DNA of 64,000 bases from CAIYTF01 sp963664845 (GTDB taxonomy: Bacteria; Bacteroidota; Ignavibacteria; Ignavibacteriales; Ignavibacteriaceae), in assembly GCA_963664845.1 (NCBI GenBank), contig OY761615.1:4650001-4714000 (forward strand), given 5' to 3'. Both the position numbers and the translations under genes were made by a program. Under the pieces are notes generated by a model. That model had not been told where the DNA came from. It did not search any database and saw nothing but the letters and a program-made list of their open reading frames with translations. This document shows, piece by piece, positions 51,993-61,587 of the stretch (positions within the stretch are counted from its first letter, which is position 1; each line of letters starts with the position of its first letter).

Positions 51993-54962
51993 ATGATAAA
52001 TCGGATATCTTCTTTTGTGAATATTTTTACCAAAACAGTCCGACAATGGACAATGGTTTGTTTTGCAGTAATGATATTTGTGAATATTACATCTGCACAA
52101 ACGCCGGGTAAAATATCCGGCACGGTTACCGATGCAACGACCGGTGAAGTATTAATGGGATGTAACATTATTCTTGAAGGTACCAAAATGGGAGCAGCAA
52201 CTGATGCGGATGGTTCCTATTACCTCATCAATGTTTCCCCCGGGAAGTATAATCTGAAAGCTTCGATGATAGGCTACCAGGCGGTCATTCAGCAGGATGT
52301 TATTGTCAATTCGGGCAAAACAACAAAGGCTGACTTCGTTCTTAAAATGTCAGCGCTTATAAAAGAAGCAGTTATCATTCAGGCGACCAGGCCTGACGTT
52401 GAAAAAGAAAAAACGTCCACGAGCACCATAATACGGGCAGATGATGTTGCAGCATTGGCAGGAATGCGCGATGTAAGCGATGTTATAGGAATGGCTGCCG
52501 ATGTTTCCGATGGCCACTTCCGTGGAGGACGTGAAGGTGAGGAACTTTATACTTTGCAGGGCATGGGTTTGGTAAATCCACTGAACAGTACTACTGCGTT
52601 TATGCCTATCATGAGTGCGGTTGAAGAAGTTGAAGTGGTAACCAGCGGTTTCGGCGCACAATATGGAAATGCGCAGTCTGGCGTTGTTAACATCACCATG
52701 AAAGAAGGCAAGGCAGACAAATGGCGAACCACGGGGGAATTTCGGCAGAGGATGCCTACGTTGAAACATTTTGGCTCAAATGTTTATGACCCCAGTAATA
52801 TGAGGGCGCTTTCTGCATTTCTACAGGACAGTACCTGGCTACTTGGTACCGACCCGGAAAACCCCACATCATTTTTCGGATCATACGGAATTAAAAATGT
52901 TCTTGGGAATGACACGCTGGTACAGTTAGCAGCAGCTAAGGCAATCTGGCTTAAACAGACCAAACGTGATCTCAACAGGAAATATGGAAACGAGATGGAC
53001 TACTCGTTTGAAGCAACAGCAGGCGGGCCTTTGAGCGATAAAATGAGAATGTTCCTTGCATTTCGATCAAATGTAAGCTATCCGACTTTCCCGACAGAAG
53101 AACCTGATAAACAGAGACAAATAATGGGTAATTTAGTCTATGATCTTGGGAAGAGCGCAACCTTACGTCTCATAGGCGGCTATGCATTTGAGAAAAAGAA
53201 TACATTCCCCAGTTATAGTGCCCTTGGTTTTTATAATTTTCTCTTTGACCGAATTCAATCAATCAATTACGAGCAAAATGAGAATTACCAGCTGGGATTG
53301 AAACTTTCCCATGCACTTTCACAAAGCACGTTTTATGAAATTAAACTTAACACACTAACGACCTACAATAGAACCGGATCTACAACTGCTCCATTGAACA
53401 TTCCCGATTCATTGATCAATTTCAAAAAGAATCAGATACTCTGGAGCTATTTGTTAATTGGACCGATTGCCAGTCCCGAACAATTTACCTATATGAATGG
53501 ACGGTCAAACTTTGAGAATGAGCGGACACAGACCATTTCGCTGGAAGGTTCCATGACCAGCCAGGTTAATAAATCTCATTTGTTAAATGGTGGTTTGCAA
53601 TTTAACCGCTACAAAGTAACCGTAAATGACAGAGTAAAGACCCGCACTGATTCAGGCGGCGATATTATGAACTATACGGCAGAACCTTATGAACTTGGTG
53701 TTTATGTGCAGGATAAAATGGAGTTTGAGGGTATGATCTCCAACGTCGGTCTCCGCGTGGATATGTGGAATACCAACTCCAAAACCTATACGAACACATT
53801 TGAACCCTACAAAAAGACTCTGGAAAAAATATACGGCCACGTGATCAAAAATGACGTGGTTGTATTGGATTCAAATACTTACGCTTATTACAACCCGGAT
53901 TCTGCAGACAGCAAAAAAGCTCCTATTATTGCGCGTTTGCAGCCAAGAGTGGGAATTTCTTTCCCCGTAACTTCAACGACAGTATTCCATGCCAATTATG
54001 GATCTTTCCTGCAACGCCCGTCATTCCAGTATAGCGTATCGACCCGGGTGCAGCAGGGAAGCAACAAGCCGGTGATCTTGGGAAATCCCCGGCTCGAACC
54101 GCAGGTAACTTACAGCTACGATCTTGGCGTTATGCAAGGGCTTGGCGAAGGATTTACCCTCGATGTAAGTGGTTATTACAAAGATGTGAAAAATCTTATT
54201 GAGTCCGCGGATTTTACCAGCTATACCGGATTAACCTATACAACCTATTTCAATCGTGACAATGCTGACATTCGCGGTTTTAGGATTGCCCTTTCCAAAA
54301 AGAAGGGCAATGTTGTAGGAAGCCTGACCTATCACTATAGTGTTGCAACCGGTAAAAGTGCCACCTCAAATTTTGCGGCTCCTGTATTCACACAAGACTC
54401 CACGGGAGCGGTGACCACGAATAACCAGAAGGTGCCGGCACGAGACGCTCTTCTTAGTTTCGACAGAACGCATAACGTGATACTGAATCTTGCATTTGTT
54501 ACGGATGAAGGATGGGGCCCAAGCATTTTCGGCTATAACATCTTTGAACAGATGTCGATTTCTACCAGTGCGTTCGCGAGAAGCGGCAGGCCGTACACAT
54601 CGCCATCCAATCCGAAACTTATTTTTGGCGCACGGACACCTGCTGAATACAATCTCAATTTGAAATTAGTGAAGCGACTTGACAATTTCCTAGGTGTCAA
54701 GTCTACCTGGTATTGTGAAGTATTCAACGTATTTAACAACAAAATACTTAATTACAATTATATATTTGCGCCAACCAGCGCGATATCCCCCAGCACCGTG
54801 GCTACCCGCTATGAGAGTGTTGGACTGGACGATCCGAATGCAGGTATTCGTTACTGGAACGAGAATAACATTCCTTTAAATGATTTTGCCGTAGATCAAC
54901 TGTTCATGCTTTACAGCAATTCCCCGCGATCATTTAATTTTGGAGTTTCTGTTGAACTATAA
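51993..54962 (+). CDS. TonB-dependent outer-membrane receptor
   Basis: A 989-aa receptor with TAAGGAG before the start. A signal sequence (MVCFAVMIFVNITSA) leads to a carboxypeptidase-regulatory-like domain (GKISGTVTDATTGEVLMGCN to SYYLINVSPGKYNLKASMIG, about 35-120). A plug domain follows (DVIGMAADVSDGHFRGGREG, TLQGMGLVNPLN, VVTSGFGAQYGNAQSGVVNI), then a beta-barrel to the end. It is of a different subtype from the receptor at 9762 and closer to the OmpA-coupled/OAR-like receptors of Ignavibacteria. No SusD follows; the next gene starts 31 bp downstream and encodes a large secreted protein. Import of pectin oligomers is inferred from the operon. Confidence 0.87.
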   Translation: MINRISSFVNIFTKTVRQWTMVCFAVMIFVNITSAQTPGKISGTVTDATTGEVLMGCNIILEGTKMGAATDADGSYYLINVSPGKYNLKASMIGYQAVIQQDVIVNSGKTTKADFVLKMSALIKEAVIIQATRPDVEKEKTSTSTIIRADDVAALAGMRDVSDVIGMAADVSDGHFRGGREGEELYTLQGMGLVNPLNSTTAFMPIMSAVEEVEVVTSGFGAQYGNAQSGVVNITMKEGKADKWRTTGEFRQRMPTLKHFGSNVYDPSNMRALSAFLQDSTWLLGTDPENPTSFFGSYGIKNVLGNDTLVQLAAAKAIWLKQTKRDLNRKYGNEMDYSFEATAGGPLSDKMRMFLAFRSNVSYPTFPTEEPDKQRQIMGNLVYDLGKSATLRLIGGYAFEKKNTFPSYSALGFYNFLFDRIQSINYEQNENYQLGLKLSHALSQSTFYEIKLNTLTTYNRTGSTTAPLNIPDSLINFKKNQILWSYLLIGPIASPEQFTYMNGRSNFENERTQTISLEGSMTSQVNKSHLLNGGLQFNRYKVTVNDRVKTRTDSGGDIMNYTAEPYELGVYVQDKMEFEGMISNVGLRVDMWNTNSKTYTNTFEPYKKTLEKIYGHVIKNDVVVLDSNTYAYYNPDSADSKKAPIIARLQPRVGISFPVTSTTVFHANYGSFLQRPSFQYSVSTRVQQGSNKPVILGNPRLEPQVTYSYDLGVMQGLGEGFTLDVSGYYKDVKNLIESADFTSYTGLTYTTYFNRDNADIRGFRIALSKKKGNVVGSLTYHYSVATGKSATSNFAAPVFTQDSTGAVTTNNQKVPARDALLSFDRTHNVILNLAFVTDEGWGPSIFGYNIFEQMSISTSAFARSGRPYTSPSNPKLIFGARTPAEYNLNLKLVKRLDNFLGVKSTWYCEVFNVFNNKILNYNYIFAPTSAISPSTVATRYESVGLDDPNAGIRYWNENNIPLNDFAVDQLFMLYSNSPRSFNFGVSVEL

Positions 54963-54993
54963 AGCAATTTTATCAAGCATTGAGGATGCATCT

Positions 54994-57171
54994 ATGAAAG
55001 TGAAAATCTCATTATTACTGACTCTCATATTAATTTCGGTTGCATATCCCCAGAACCGGAAGTTTAAGATTCATGAACGCAGCATGCTGCGACAAACGGT
55101 TTATAATACAGGTGAAGTTGGCAGACCGTACGATGCCGGTCAAAGCGGTATTACAGACGGTACACCTCCATCAATGGAATGGCCGCCGCATTCAAAGACT
55201 ATCATTGACAGAAAGCAGTATTCGGGCCAGCATAATTCCATGGGTGGTGGTTTTCACGTTGCTGCCACCAGGAATGGAACAAGAGTGATGGATTATTGTG
55301 GAGCTGTTTCCGATGCGAATGGCAGAACGGTGGATATCGAAGGTGTGTATACTACACCAGGAACAGTGGAAAAAATTGAAAACTTTCCGCTGAAAAGCGA
55401 TGGCACAATTAATCCCGCCTTTAATCCGAATGAAGCCGAAGAGATAATAATATCAAAATGGACCGCGATAAAAACCGGTGTTACTGTTACGCGAACGAGT
55501 CGTGCCTGGAGCTATCCTGGATACGATCAGTTTATTATTTATGAATATGAAATCACCAACCCGACTTCAGATACGCTGAAAGATGTGTTCTTTTCCTGGA
55601 CATATGCGCTGAGTCCTTCCATGTTCGGTTATGAAAGAAAATTCAACAAATGGTCTGAAGGCAGCTACCGGAACAACCAATTTGCCCGTTTTGATCTCCA
55701 GCGTTGGCTGTCGTATAATGTTGATATAACCGGCAAACCGGACACAACCGACTTGTTTTCAGTATGGAATCAGGAAGGTGACCGGGGAGGCTTGAATTCT
55801 CCACAGGCGGTTGGAATTATGATGTTACATTACGATTATAACAATCTGGTTACCAGAGAAAATTCAAAGCTTTATGTGGATGCAACGGAAACAGCCTACG
55901 TATGGGATGAAAACAACAAGATGAAACAACCCTACCTGTGCCGTTATGAAAATGGCAACTTGTACGAGACAAAACTTCTTCCATGGTATGACATAAATGC
56001 AAGAAAGACCGGTCCCTTCAAAGGGCATACGGATTCGGTAAATTATGCCGATAATCTCTATTGGATGGGCAGGGTTAAGCCGGCGTTTAAATTGGGTTAT
56101 GCACAGCCGGTATGTCACGGATATGGTTTTGGTCCCTATATTATGGCGCCTGGTACAGTTTCCAAGTTTGCAATAGCTGAAGTGATTGGTTATGGGGCAG
56201 GTGTAGCTGCTGACAGTATTTATAAAGATATGGGCGGAAGCACCCAGGCAAGTTTGGAGACCGGTACCGGGTTACATCCGGTGCAAAGCTGGTATAAAAC
56301 GCTCACCTATCCGGAAGCAAATGTTCCCGTTGGGAGCAATTATCTGCAGACCCATCCTCTTCCGTGGTATGTTCACCCCGGTGTGGTTTCTATTCGCGAT
56401 GTGGCAGACAGGGCAATCCAGATGTATATTGGAGGATCACTGAAATCGTATAATACAACTCAGTTTGATCCAAAATTGACACCCGAACATGGAGTATATA
56501 GTGTTCCGGTTCCTCGTCCGGCCCCTATCTTGCATGTTGAAAATATGAGAGCAGCTACCAATAAACTTACCTGGGGTCCAGAGGCTGAATTGGGAGACTC
56601 GACGAAGTTTTTGTCATCGCTGAGTCATTACCTTGTTTACCGATCGCTCGATCCACTAGGTCCTTGGACGGTGGCGGACAGTATATCCATAAGAGACCCG
56701 CGAAACTGGCATGACTCAGTATATGTATATGTTGATTTGTTGAGCGAAATAGGACTGGAAGTAAACTATGCGGTTGTTTCCGTTGATGCTCTCGGCAATC
56801 ACAGTGGTATGTCAAACTTTATCAACCATGAAACGCAATCCCCAATTCCCCCGGGATATATTCTGGGAAAAGTATACGTTGTACCTAATCCCCTTATTGT
56901 TACGAATGGGCAAAAAGGAAGTGCCAGTGGTGGTGAAATTACTGATCGTATGACGTTCATTGGATTAACCAAGAAATGCACCATTAAGATATATTCATTT
57001 GCGGGTCAGTTGATCCATACGATTGAACACGAGGGTGATACTTTTGCTGACGTATCATGGTATCAGGTTTCCCGTAATCAGCAATTGATTGCTTCGGGTG
57101 TTTACTTTTTTACAGTTAAAGATGCCGAGACGGGAAGAATTTCCAAAGGCAAATTTGTCATTATTCATTAA
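54994..57171 (+). CDS. Large secreted protein of TonB-receptor operon
   Basis: A 725-aa exported protein with a signal peptide (KVKISLLLTLILISVAYP). I recognise no catalytic family. Residues about 60-520 include beta-rich segments such as YEITNPTSDTLKDVFFSW. An FN3-like domain lies at about 525-630 (LTWGPEAELGDSTKF, YAVVSVDALGNHS). The last 95 residues, beginning VYVVPNPLIV and ending GKFVIIH, look like a divergent T9SS-type sorting domain without NYPNPFNP. GAGGA lies 7 nt before the ATG at 54994. Sandwiched between a TonB receptor and outer-membrane barrels, it may be the surface lipoprotein-like partner that captures substrate in place of SusD. This is inference. Confidence 0.7.
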   Translation: MKVKISLLLTLILISVAYPQNRKFKIHERSMLRQTVYNTGEVGRPYDAGQSGITDGTPPSMEWPPHSKTIIDRKQYSGQHNSMGGGFHVAATRNGTRVMDYCGAVSDANGRTVDIEGVYTTPGTVEKIENFPLKSDGTINPAFNPNEAEEIIISKWTAIKTGVTVTRTSRAWSYPGYDQFIIYEYEITNPTSDTLKDVFFSWTYALSPSMFGYERKFNKWSEGSYRNNQFARFDLQRWLSYNVDITGKPDTTDLFSVWNQEGDRGGLNSPQAVGIMMLHYDYNNLVTRENSKLYVDATETAYVWDENNKMKQPYLCRYENGNLYETKLLPWYDINARKTGPFKGHTDSVNYADNLYWMGRVKPAFKLGYAQPVCHGYGFGPYIMAPGTVSKFAIAEVIGYGAGVAADSIYKDMGGSTQASLETGTGLHPVQSWYKTLTYPEANVPVGSNYLQTHPLPWYVHPGVVSIRDVADRAIQMYIGGSLKSYNTTQFDPKLTPEHGVYSVPVPRPAPILHVENMRAATNKLTWGPEAELGDSTKFLSSLSHYLVYRSLDPLGPWTVADSISIRDPRNWHDSVYVYVDLLSEIGLEVNYAVVSVDALGNHSGMSNFINHETQSPIPPGYILGKVYVVPNPLIVTNGQKGSASGGEITDRMTFIGLTKKCTIKIYSFAGQLIHTIEHEGDTFADVSWYQVSRNQQLIASGVYFFTVKDAETGRISKGKFVIIH

Positions 57172-57187
57172 CGAAGGATTTTAAAAA

Positions 57188-58213
57188 ATGAATATCCTTA
57201 AAAGTTTTGTGCAACTGCTGTTTATAATCGGCGTCTTCAGTTTTTCTGGTTTTGCACAGAAAGTCGGAACTACCTCGATGCAGTTCTTAAAAGTAATGCC
57301 CTGCGCGCGTGCCACCGCAATGGGCGATGCATACAGTGTATTGGCATCCGGCGCGGAAGCAGTTTTTTGGAACCCGGCAAGCATCACCCCCAAGAACTCA
57401 CTTGAGTTTTCCAATACCTATATGCAGTGGATGAACGACACGCGGATTGAAGCACTTTCCGCATCTTATTCGTTGGGAAATATAGGTTCTGTTGGGGTAT
57501 TGTTTCAATACGTGGATTACGGCAAATTTGATGAAGCCATTCGCGATGCGCAGTATGCAAATGATATCACGCCGTTCTTGACCGGCAGTACATTCCGTCC
57601 TTATGCCATGGTTGTAGGGGTTTCGTATGCGGCAAAATTGACGGATAAGTTTTCAACCGGTGTGGGTGCCAAATTTGCAGTCGAATCGTTGTACGGAGGA
57701 AAAACTGTCCGGGCGATGACCAGCAAGGGCGTTTATGAAGATGTAAGCACAACCGGAAGCGGTGTGTCGTTTGATTTTGGAATGCACTACAATACCGGTT
57801 ACAAATCTATCCAACTGGCAATAGCGCTTCAAAATTTTGGACCGGATGTGGAATATGCCAAAGACAAAAATTCCATTCCTATGCAGTTCCGTTGGGGATT
57901 AGCCGCAAACCTGCTCGGAAAGGACGCCATTGTAATGGAGAATCATGAGAACCGCATTGGTGTTGCCTTTGATTTGTTTCAACCGAATGATTATGCACAA
58001 CAAGAACATCTTGGACTAGAATACGAATTCAAGGAGACCTTTGCCGTTCGTGTTGGTTATAAATTCAACTATGATTCTGAAGGGCTTTCGTTCGGTGCCG
58101 GTGTTAAATGGCCTATCAGCACTTTGGCAGATATAACCATAGATTACAGCTATGGCTCAGTAAATAATGATTTGGGTGACGTGCACCGTTTTAGCATAGG
58201 AGTTGGTTTATGA
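57188..58213 (+). CDS. PorV/PorQ family outer-membrane protein
   Basis: A 341-aa predicted outer-membrane beta-barrel with a signal peptide (KSFVQLLFIIGVFSFSGFA). The early block QFLKVMPCARATAMGDAYSV followed by AVFWNPASI matches the PorV/PorQ family, which includes the T9SS shuttle component PorV. Later strands alternate aromatic and polar residues and end in FSIGVGL. PorV helps to move T9SS cargo to the surface attachment complex; PorV-like copies in other loci may serve specific cargo. The gene overlaps the next one by 4 bp (ATGA) and begins 16 bp after the previous stop, so it is tightly operonic. Confidence 0.78.
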   Translation: MNILKSFVQLLFIIGVFSFSGFAQKVGTTSMQFLKVMPCARATAMGDAYSVLASGAEAVFWNPASITPKNSLEFSNTYMQWMNDTRIEALSASYSLGNIGSVGVLFQYVDYGKFDEAIRDAQYANDITPFLTGSTFRPYAMVVGVSYAAKLTDKFSTGVGAKFAVESLYGGKTVRAMTSKGVYEDVSTTGSGVSFDFGMHYNTGYKSIQLAIALQNFGPDVEYAKDKNSIPMQFRWGLAANLLGKDAIVMENHENRIGVAFDLFQPNDYAQQEHLGLEYEFKETFAVRVGYKFNYDSEGLSFGAGVKWPISTLADITIDYSYGSVNNDLGDVHRFSIGVGL

Positions 58214-59700
58214 TTTATAAAAAGTTATCTGCACTGTTCATCAGCACGGTGATGATGGTGATTGTTTATGCTGCAGCAACTGTTTCAGCTCAGGGTTTTG
58301 ATCCAAAACTAAACACTCAAGGTCTGGATCATACAACCAACTCATCCGCTGCATCGCGGGCAATGGGTGGAACTTCACTCGGAATGCATAATGATATTAC
58401 CATCATGTTTTCCAATCCTGCTGCGTTATACACACTCACCGGGCCACAAGTTTCGGTTGGGAATTATTATCAGAACAACAACACCAGCCAGTTGCAGCAG
58501 TATGCACCGGCAAAATATCAGCCATTGTGGAGTCTTTTCATGGAAGGGTTGACTGATCTGGTGCCTTATCACGATACTTCAGTAGTGGACACAGGCTCAA
58601 ACAAAATGCCTCGTCCCTATGACAAAATCGGTCCAAACTGGACAAAATCATCTTCAAAGAACTACCCCTTGCAGGGGATGGTTGCCGTTCCGTATGAGAT
58701 GGGTGACATGAAATTTGTTCTTGGCGGCGGCGTTACACAATACGCAAATCTGAATCACTTCTATCAGAACAATAACGTGATGTCACCGTTCATCACCAGT
58801 CAGAGAGCCTATTCCAGTCCATTTCTCTATTTAACCGGTGCAGATTCATTACCGGTTCAATTGTATCAGTCAATTACCAGCCGGGAAGGGAAGCTAACCG
58901 GATATGGGGGAGCATTATCCTTCAGTTTGGATAATTCGCTTTCTTTCGGTATAAGTGCTTTGTATATAAAAGGTTCATCAGATGACTACGCATACACGCT
59001 TGGACGCAGCAAACTGGTTTTCAGAGCCAATTATTTCAGAGCAGATTCAGTTGATTATAGTGTCACAACGTATGGCACCTCCGATTATACCGGACAAGAG
59101 TATACCTTCAGCGGTTCCTATTCTTCAGAACGATTTAAAATTGGCTTTTCTGTTAAACCCCAAACTACGATCACAAGAACGTATTCTTATACGGAAAAAC
59201 GAGATTCAGCCGGAACTTCGCAGACCAACCAGATACATGGTGAAGAAAAGATCATCATTCCGGTTCGTGGAATGATTGGTATTTCAGCTCCCATTAAGTC
59301 ATATTTAAAATTGGCGCTCGAATACGAATATCGCCCATTTGATAAAATGAAATATCAGCAAACAGGCTCAGCCGCGGAATCGAAACCATGGTTGGAGGCT
59401 TCAAACATCCATGCCGGATTGGAATATACACCGAATAAATGGCTGGCAGTTCGTTTGGGTGCCCGGGAACAGTATGAAGTTTTCCAACCTGAAGGAAATC
59501 CAATTGACGGTGAAGCGGCCAACACGGTGGTATATTCCGTTGGTTTTGGCATATCATACGAGTCTTTTCAATTAAATGCGGCCTATGAATATGCCTTGTT
59601 GAGATATGATGATACCATGGAAAACACCATTTATCAGAATGTTAAAAAAACGTATTGTTTCTCTGTTGATCTGAACTATACATTGCCAAAACTGTTTTAG
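58210..59700 (+). CDS. FadL/OmpP1-like outer-membrane protein
   Basis: A 496-aa predicted beta-barrel with a signal peptide (LFISTVMMVIVYAAATVSA). It opens with SRAMGGTSLGMHNDITIMFSNPAAL, the family's AMGGA-NPA signature shared by FadL/OmpP1 and PorV relatives. The rest is a chain of amphipathic strands ending YCFSVDLNYTLPKLF with a terminal Phe, as expected for outer-membrane barrels. FadL-type barrels pass hydrophobic compounds; here the cargo is unknown. The start codon overlaps the PorV-like gene stop, implying coupled translation. Confidence 0.75.
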   Translation: MIYKKLSALFISTVMMVIVYAAATVSAQGFDPKLNTQGLDHTTNSSAASRAMGGTSLGMHNDITIMFSNPAALYTLTGPQVSVGNYYQNNNTSQLQQYAPAKYQPLWSLFMEGLTDLVPYHDTSVVDTGSNKMPRPYDKIGPNWTKSSSKNYPLQGMVAVPYEMGDMKFVLGGGVTQYANLNHFYQNNNVMSPFITSQRAYSSPFLYLTGADSLPVQLYQSITSREGKLTGYGGALSFSLDNSLSFGISALYIKGSSDDYAYTLGRSKLVFRANYFRADSVDYSVTTYGTSDYTGQEYTFSGSYSSERFKIGFSVKPQTTITRTYSYTEKRDSAGTSQTNQIHGEEKIIIPVRGMIGISAPIKSYLKLALEYEYRPFDKMKYQQTGSAAESKPWLEASNIHAGLEYTPNKWLAVRLGAREQYEVFQPEGNPIDGEAANTVVYSVGFGISYESFQLNAAYEYALLRYDDTMENTIYQNVKKTYCFSVDLNYTLPKLF

Positions 59701-59829
59701 TTTGTACTTTTCAAACATGTTTCATATTTATTATGAATAAGTTCTGGGAAATATAATCATGCAGCAGGGATGGCTCTTTCAGGTATTGAAAAAATATTAT
59801 ACATAATCATTAATTATTGGAGTACAGTT

Positions 59830-61425
59830 ATGAAATATATTCGAACGATTTTCCTAATGGCGTGCCTGATTTCATTGTCAGCATTATCAACTTTTGCACA
59901 AAGTGCAGGTGACTACCGGTCGGTAGCCAGTGCCAACTGGAGCGCGGTTTCAACGTGGCAAAAATATAGCGGAACGGCATGGGCAGCGGCAACTGCAATA
60001 CCAACAGGAGATGAAACCATTACTATTCAAGCCACGGATTCGGTTGTTGTTGATGTCCCGGTCACCATCAGCAAAAAAGTAATTTCTAAAAGCGGTAAAA
60101 TGGGTGTTACGGGATCATTAACATTTGCTACCGGCAGTGTATATCAACACGATGCTGATGCAGGAAATGTGCCTGTTGCAACATGGAATACCGGTTCAAC
60201 CTGTCTGCTGACCGGTGTTGTTTCGAAGATGCCTTCCAATACCAATCAGAATTTCTATAATCTTTCCTGGAATTGCCCCACATATGGTACTTCTGCGCTC
60301 AATTTTGGAATGGGTGGAAATGTTATTTCCGGTGATTTACATATAATCAAAGGAAATTCAACCCCTACGGCAGTCAGATTAACTGCCAGCAATATTGGTA
60401 ACACTGCCCCGGGTGCAAATGTAATTACGATTAATGGAAATATCATTCTCGATGATGCTACCTGCAGCCTTACTTCTACCGGATCATCCGGCGCTGATAC
60501 GATAGCTGTATACGTAAAAGGTGATATCGTATCCTCCGGCGTTTGGAATTTGGCAAATGGCAGTGGTGCGATGTGCAATTGGTATGTATCCGGTAATGTT
60601 AATCTGAAAGCAGGAACGATTACTACCAATTCAACGGCATCCTATCCTGATTCTCTGGTTTTTGTTGGAACTTCAACACAGATATTCTACAAAGATGCTT
60701 CGATTGCATCTGCGGCTAACTGCCATTTTGGAGTGCGCGCGGGCGCCATTGTTGACATGCAGAGCAGCCAGCTTGGCGGTTCAGATAAAATTACGTTTAA
60801 CCTGGATGCCGGTGCTACTCTTAAGACGGCCCATACAAAAGGAATTAATGGAAATCTGAATAACCTTGGTGCCAATACCTTGTCACCGGAAGCCAGTTAT
60901 GTTTATAACGGAACAGCAATTCAGTTGGATTCACTTTTACCGTCTGTCGTGAAGAATCTTACAATTGATAACCCAACAACAGTTTCGTTCATCAGACCTG
61001 TTACCGTTAATGGTGTTCTTACCCTGAAACAGGGAATGCTCGACAATAGCGTTAACGCGATTACTATCGGAGCCAGCGGCTCAGTTGTTTTTGCAGGTGG
61101 CAATACAAAAGTTGCAATTCCAGGATGGGCATCAGTTAAGGAAATCAGCATAGCTGCAAAAGAATTCAGATTATTCAACAACTATCCAAATCCGTTTAAC
61201 CCATCAACCAAGATTCGTTTTTCAGTTGCCACTGAAGGCACCGCTTCATTGAAAGTAATGAACATTCTTGGTCAGGAAGTTGCAACTTTATTTGAGGGTA
61301 ACGCTAAAGCCGGTTCATTGCTTGAGGTGACCTTTGATGCGAAGAATTTAACTTCCGGAGTTTATTTTGCCAGACTGCAACAGGGTGGCAGAACACAAAT
61401 TCAAAAATTGAACTTAATGAAGTAA
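59830..61425 (+). CDS. T9SS-secreted protein with TW-type module
   Basis: A 531-aa exported protein. TTGGAG lies upstream of the ATG at 59830, which starts a clean signal peptide (RTIFLMACLISLSALSTFA). Residues about 25-75 (DYRSVASANWSAVSTWQKYS to TITIQATDSVVVDVPV) match a module in the two giant proteins at 29066 and 45481. A beta-helix-like repeat region (about 80-440) and a T9SS sorting domain (about 450-531, core NNYPNPFNPSTKI, ending IQKLNLMK) follow. It looks like a minimal version of the giants and may bind pectin at the surface. It lies 129 bp after the FadL-like gene and may share its transcript. Confidence 0.75.
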   Translation: MKYIRTIFLMACLISLSALSTFAQSAGDYRSVASANWSAVSTWQKYSGTAWAAATAIPTGDETITIQATDSVVVDVPVTISKKVISKSGKMGVTGSLTFATGSVYQHDADAGNVPVATWNTGSTCLLTGVVSKMPSNTNQNFYNLSWNCPTYGTSALNFGMGGNVISGDLHIIKGNSTPTAVRLTASNIGNTAPGANVITINGNIILDDATCSLTSTGSSGADTIAVYVKGDIVSSGVWNLANGSGAMCNWYVSGNVNLKAGTITTNSTASYPDSLVFVGTSTQIFYKDASIASAANCHFGVRAGAIVDMQSSQLGGSDKITFNLDAGATLKTAHTKGINGNLNNLGANTLSPEASYVYNGTAIQLDSLLPSVVKNLTIDNPTTVSFIRPVTVNGVLTLKQGMLDNSVNAITIGASGSVVFAGGNTKVAIPGWASVKEISIAAKEFRLFNNYPNPFNPSTKIRFSVATEGTASLKVMNILGQEVATLFEGNAKAGSLLEVTFDAKNLTSGVYFARLQQGGRTQIQKLNLMK

Positions 61426-61462
61426 CATTCAGTTTAGGTGAGATATGATCCTGTTTGGATGA

Positions 61463-61485
61463 GGCGGGGGGGTATACCCCCCGCC
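61463..61485 (+). terminator. GC-rich hairpin after the T9SS gene
   Basis: GGCGGGGGG and CCCCCCGCC form a 9-bp stem around GTATA (61463-61485). No T-run follows directly. It may slow or end transcription before the second GH28 gene. Confidence 0.5.
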
Positions 61486-61587
61486 AATACCCAACAGATG
61501 TAAGTGAAACAATAATAAAAGCGGCTCCCTCCTTTTATTATGGCATGTGCCAACAATTTGTACCAACATCAAATTTGAACCTTTTCA

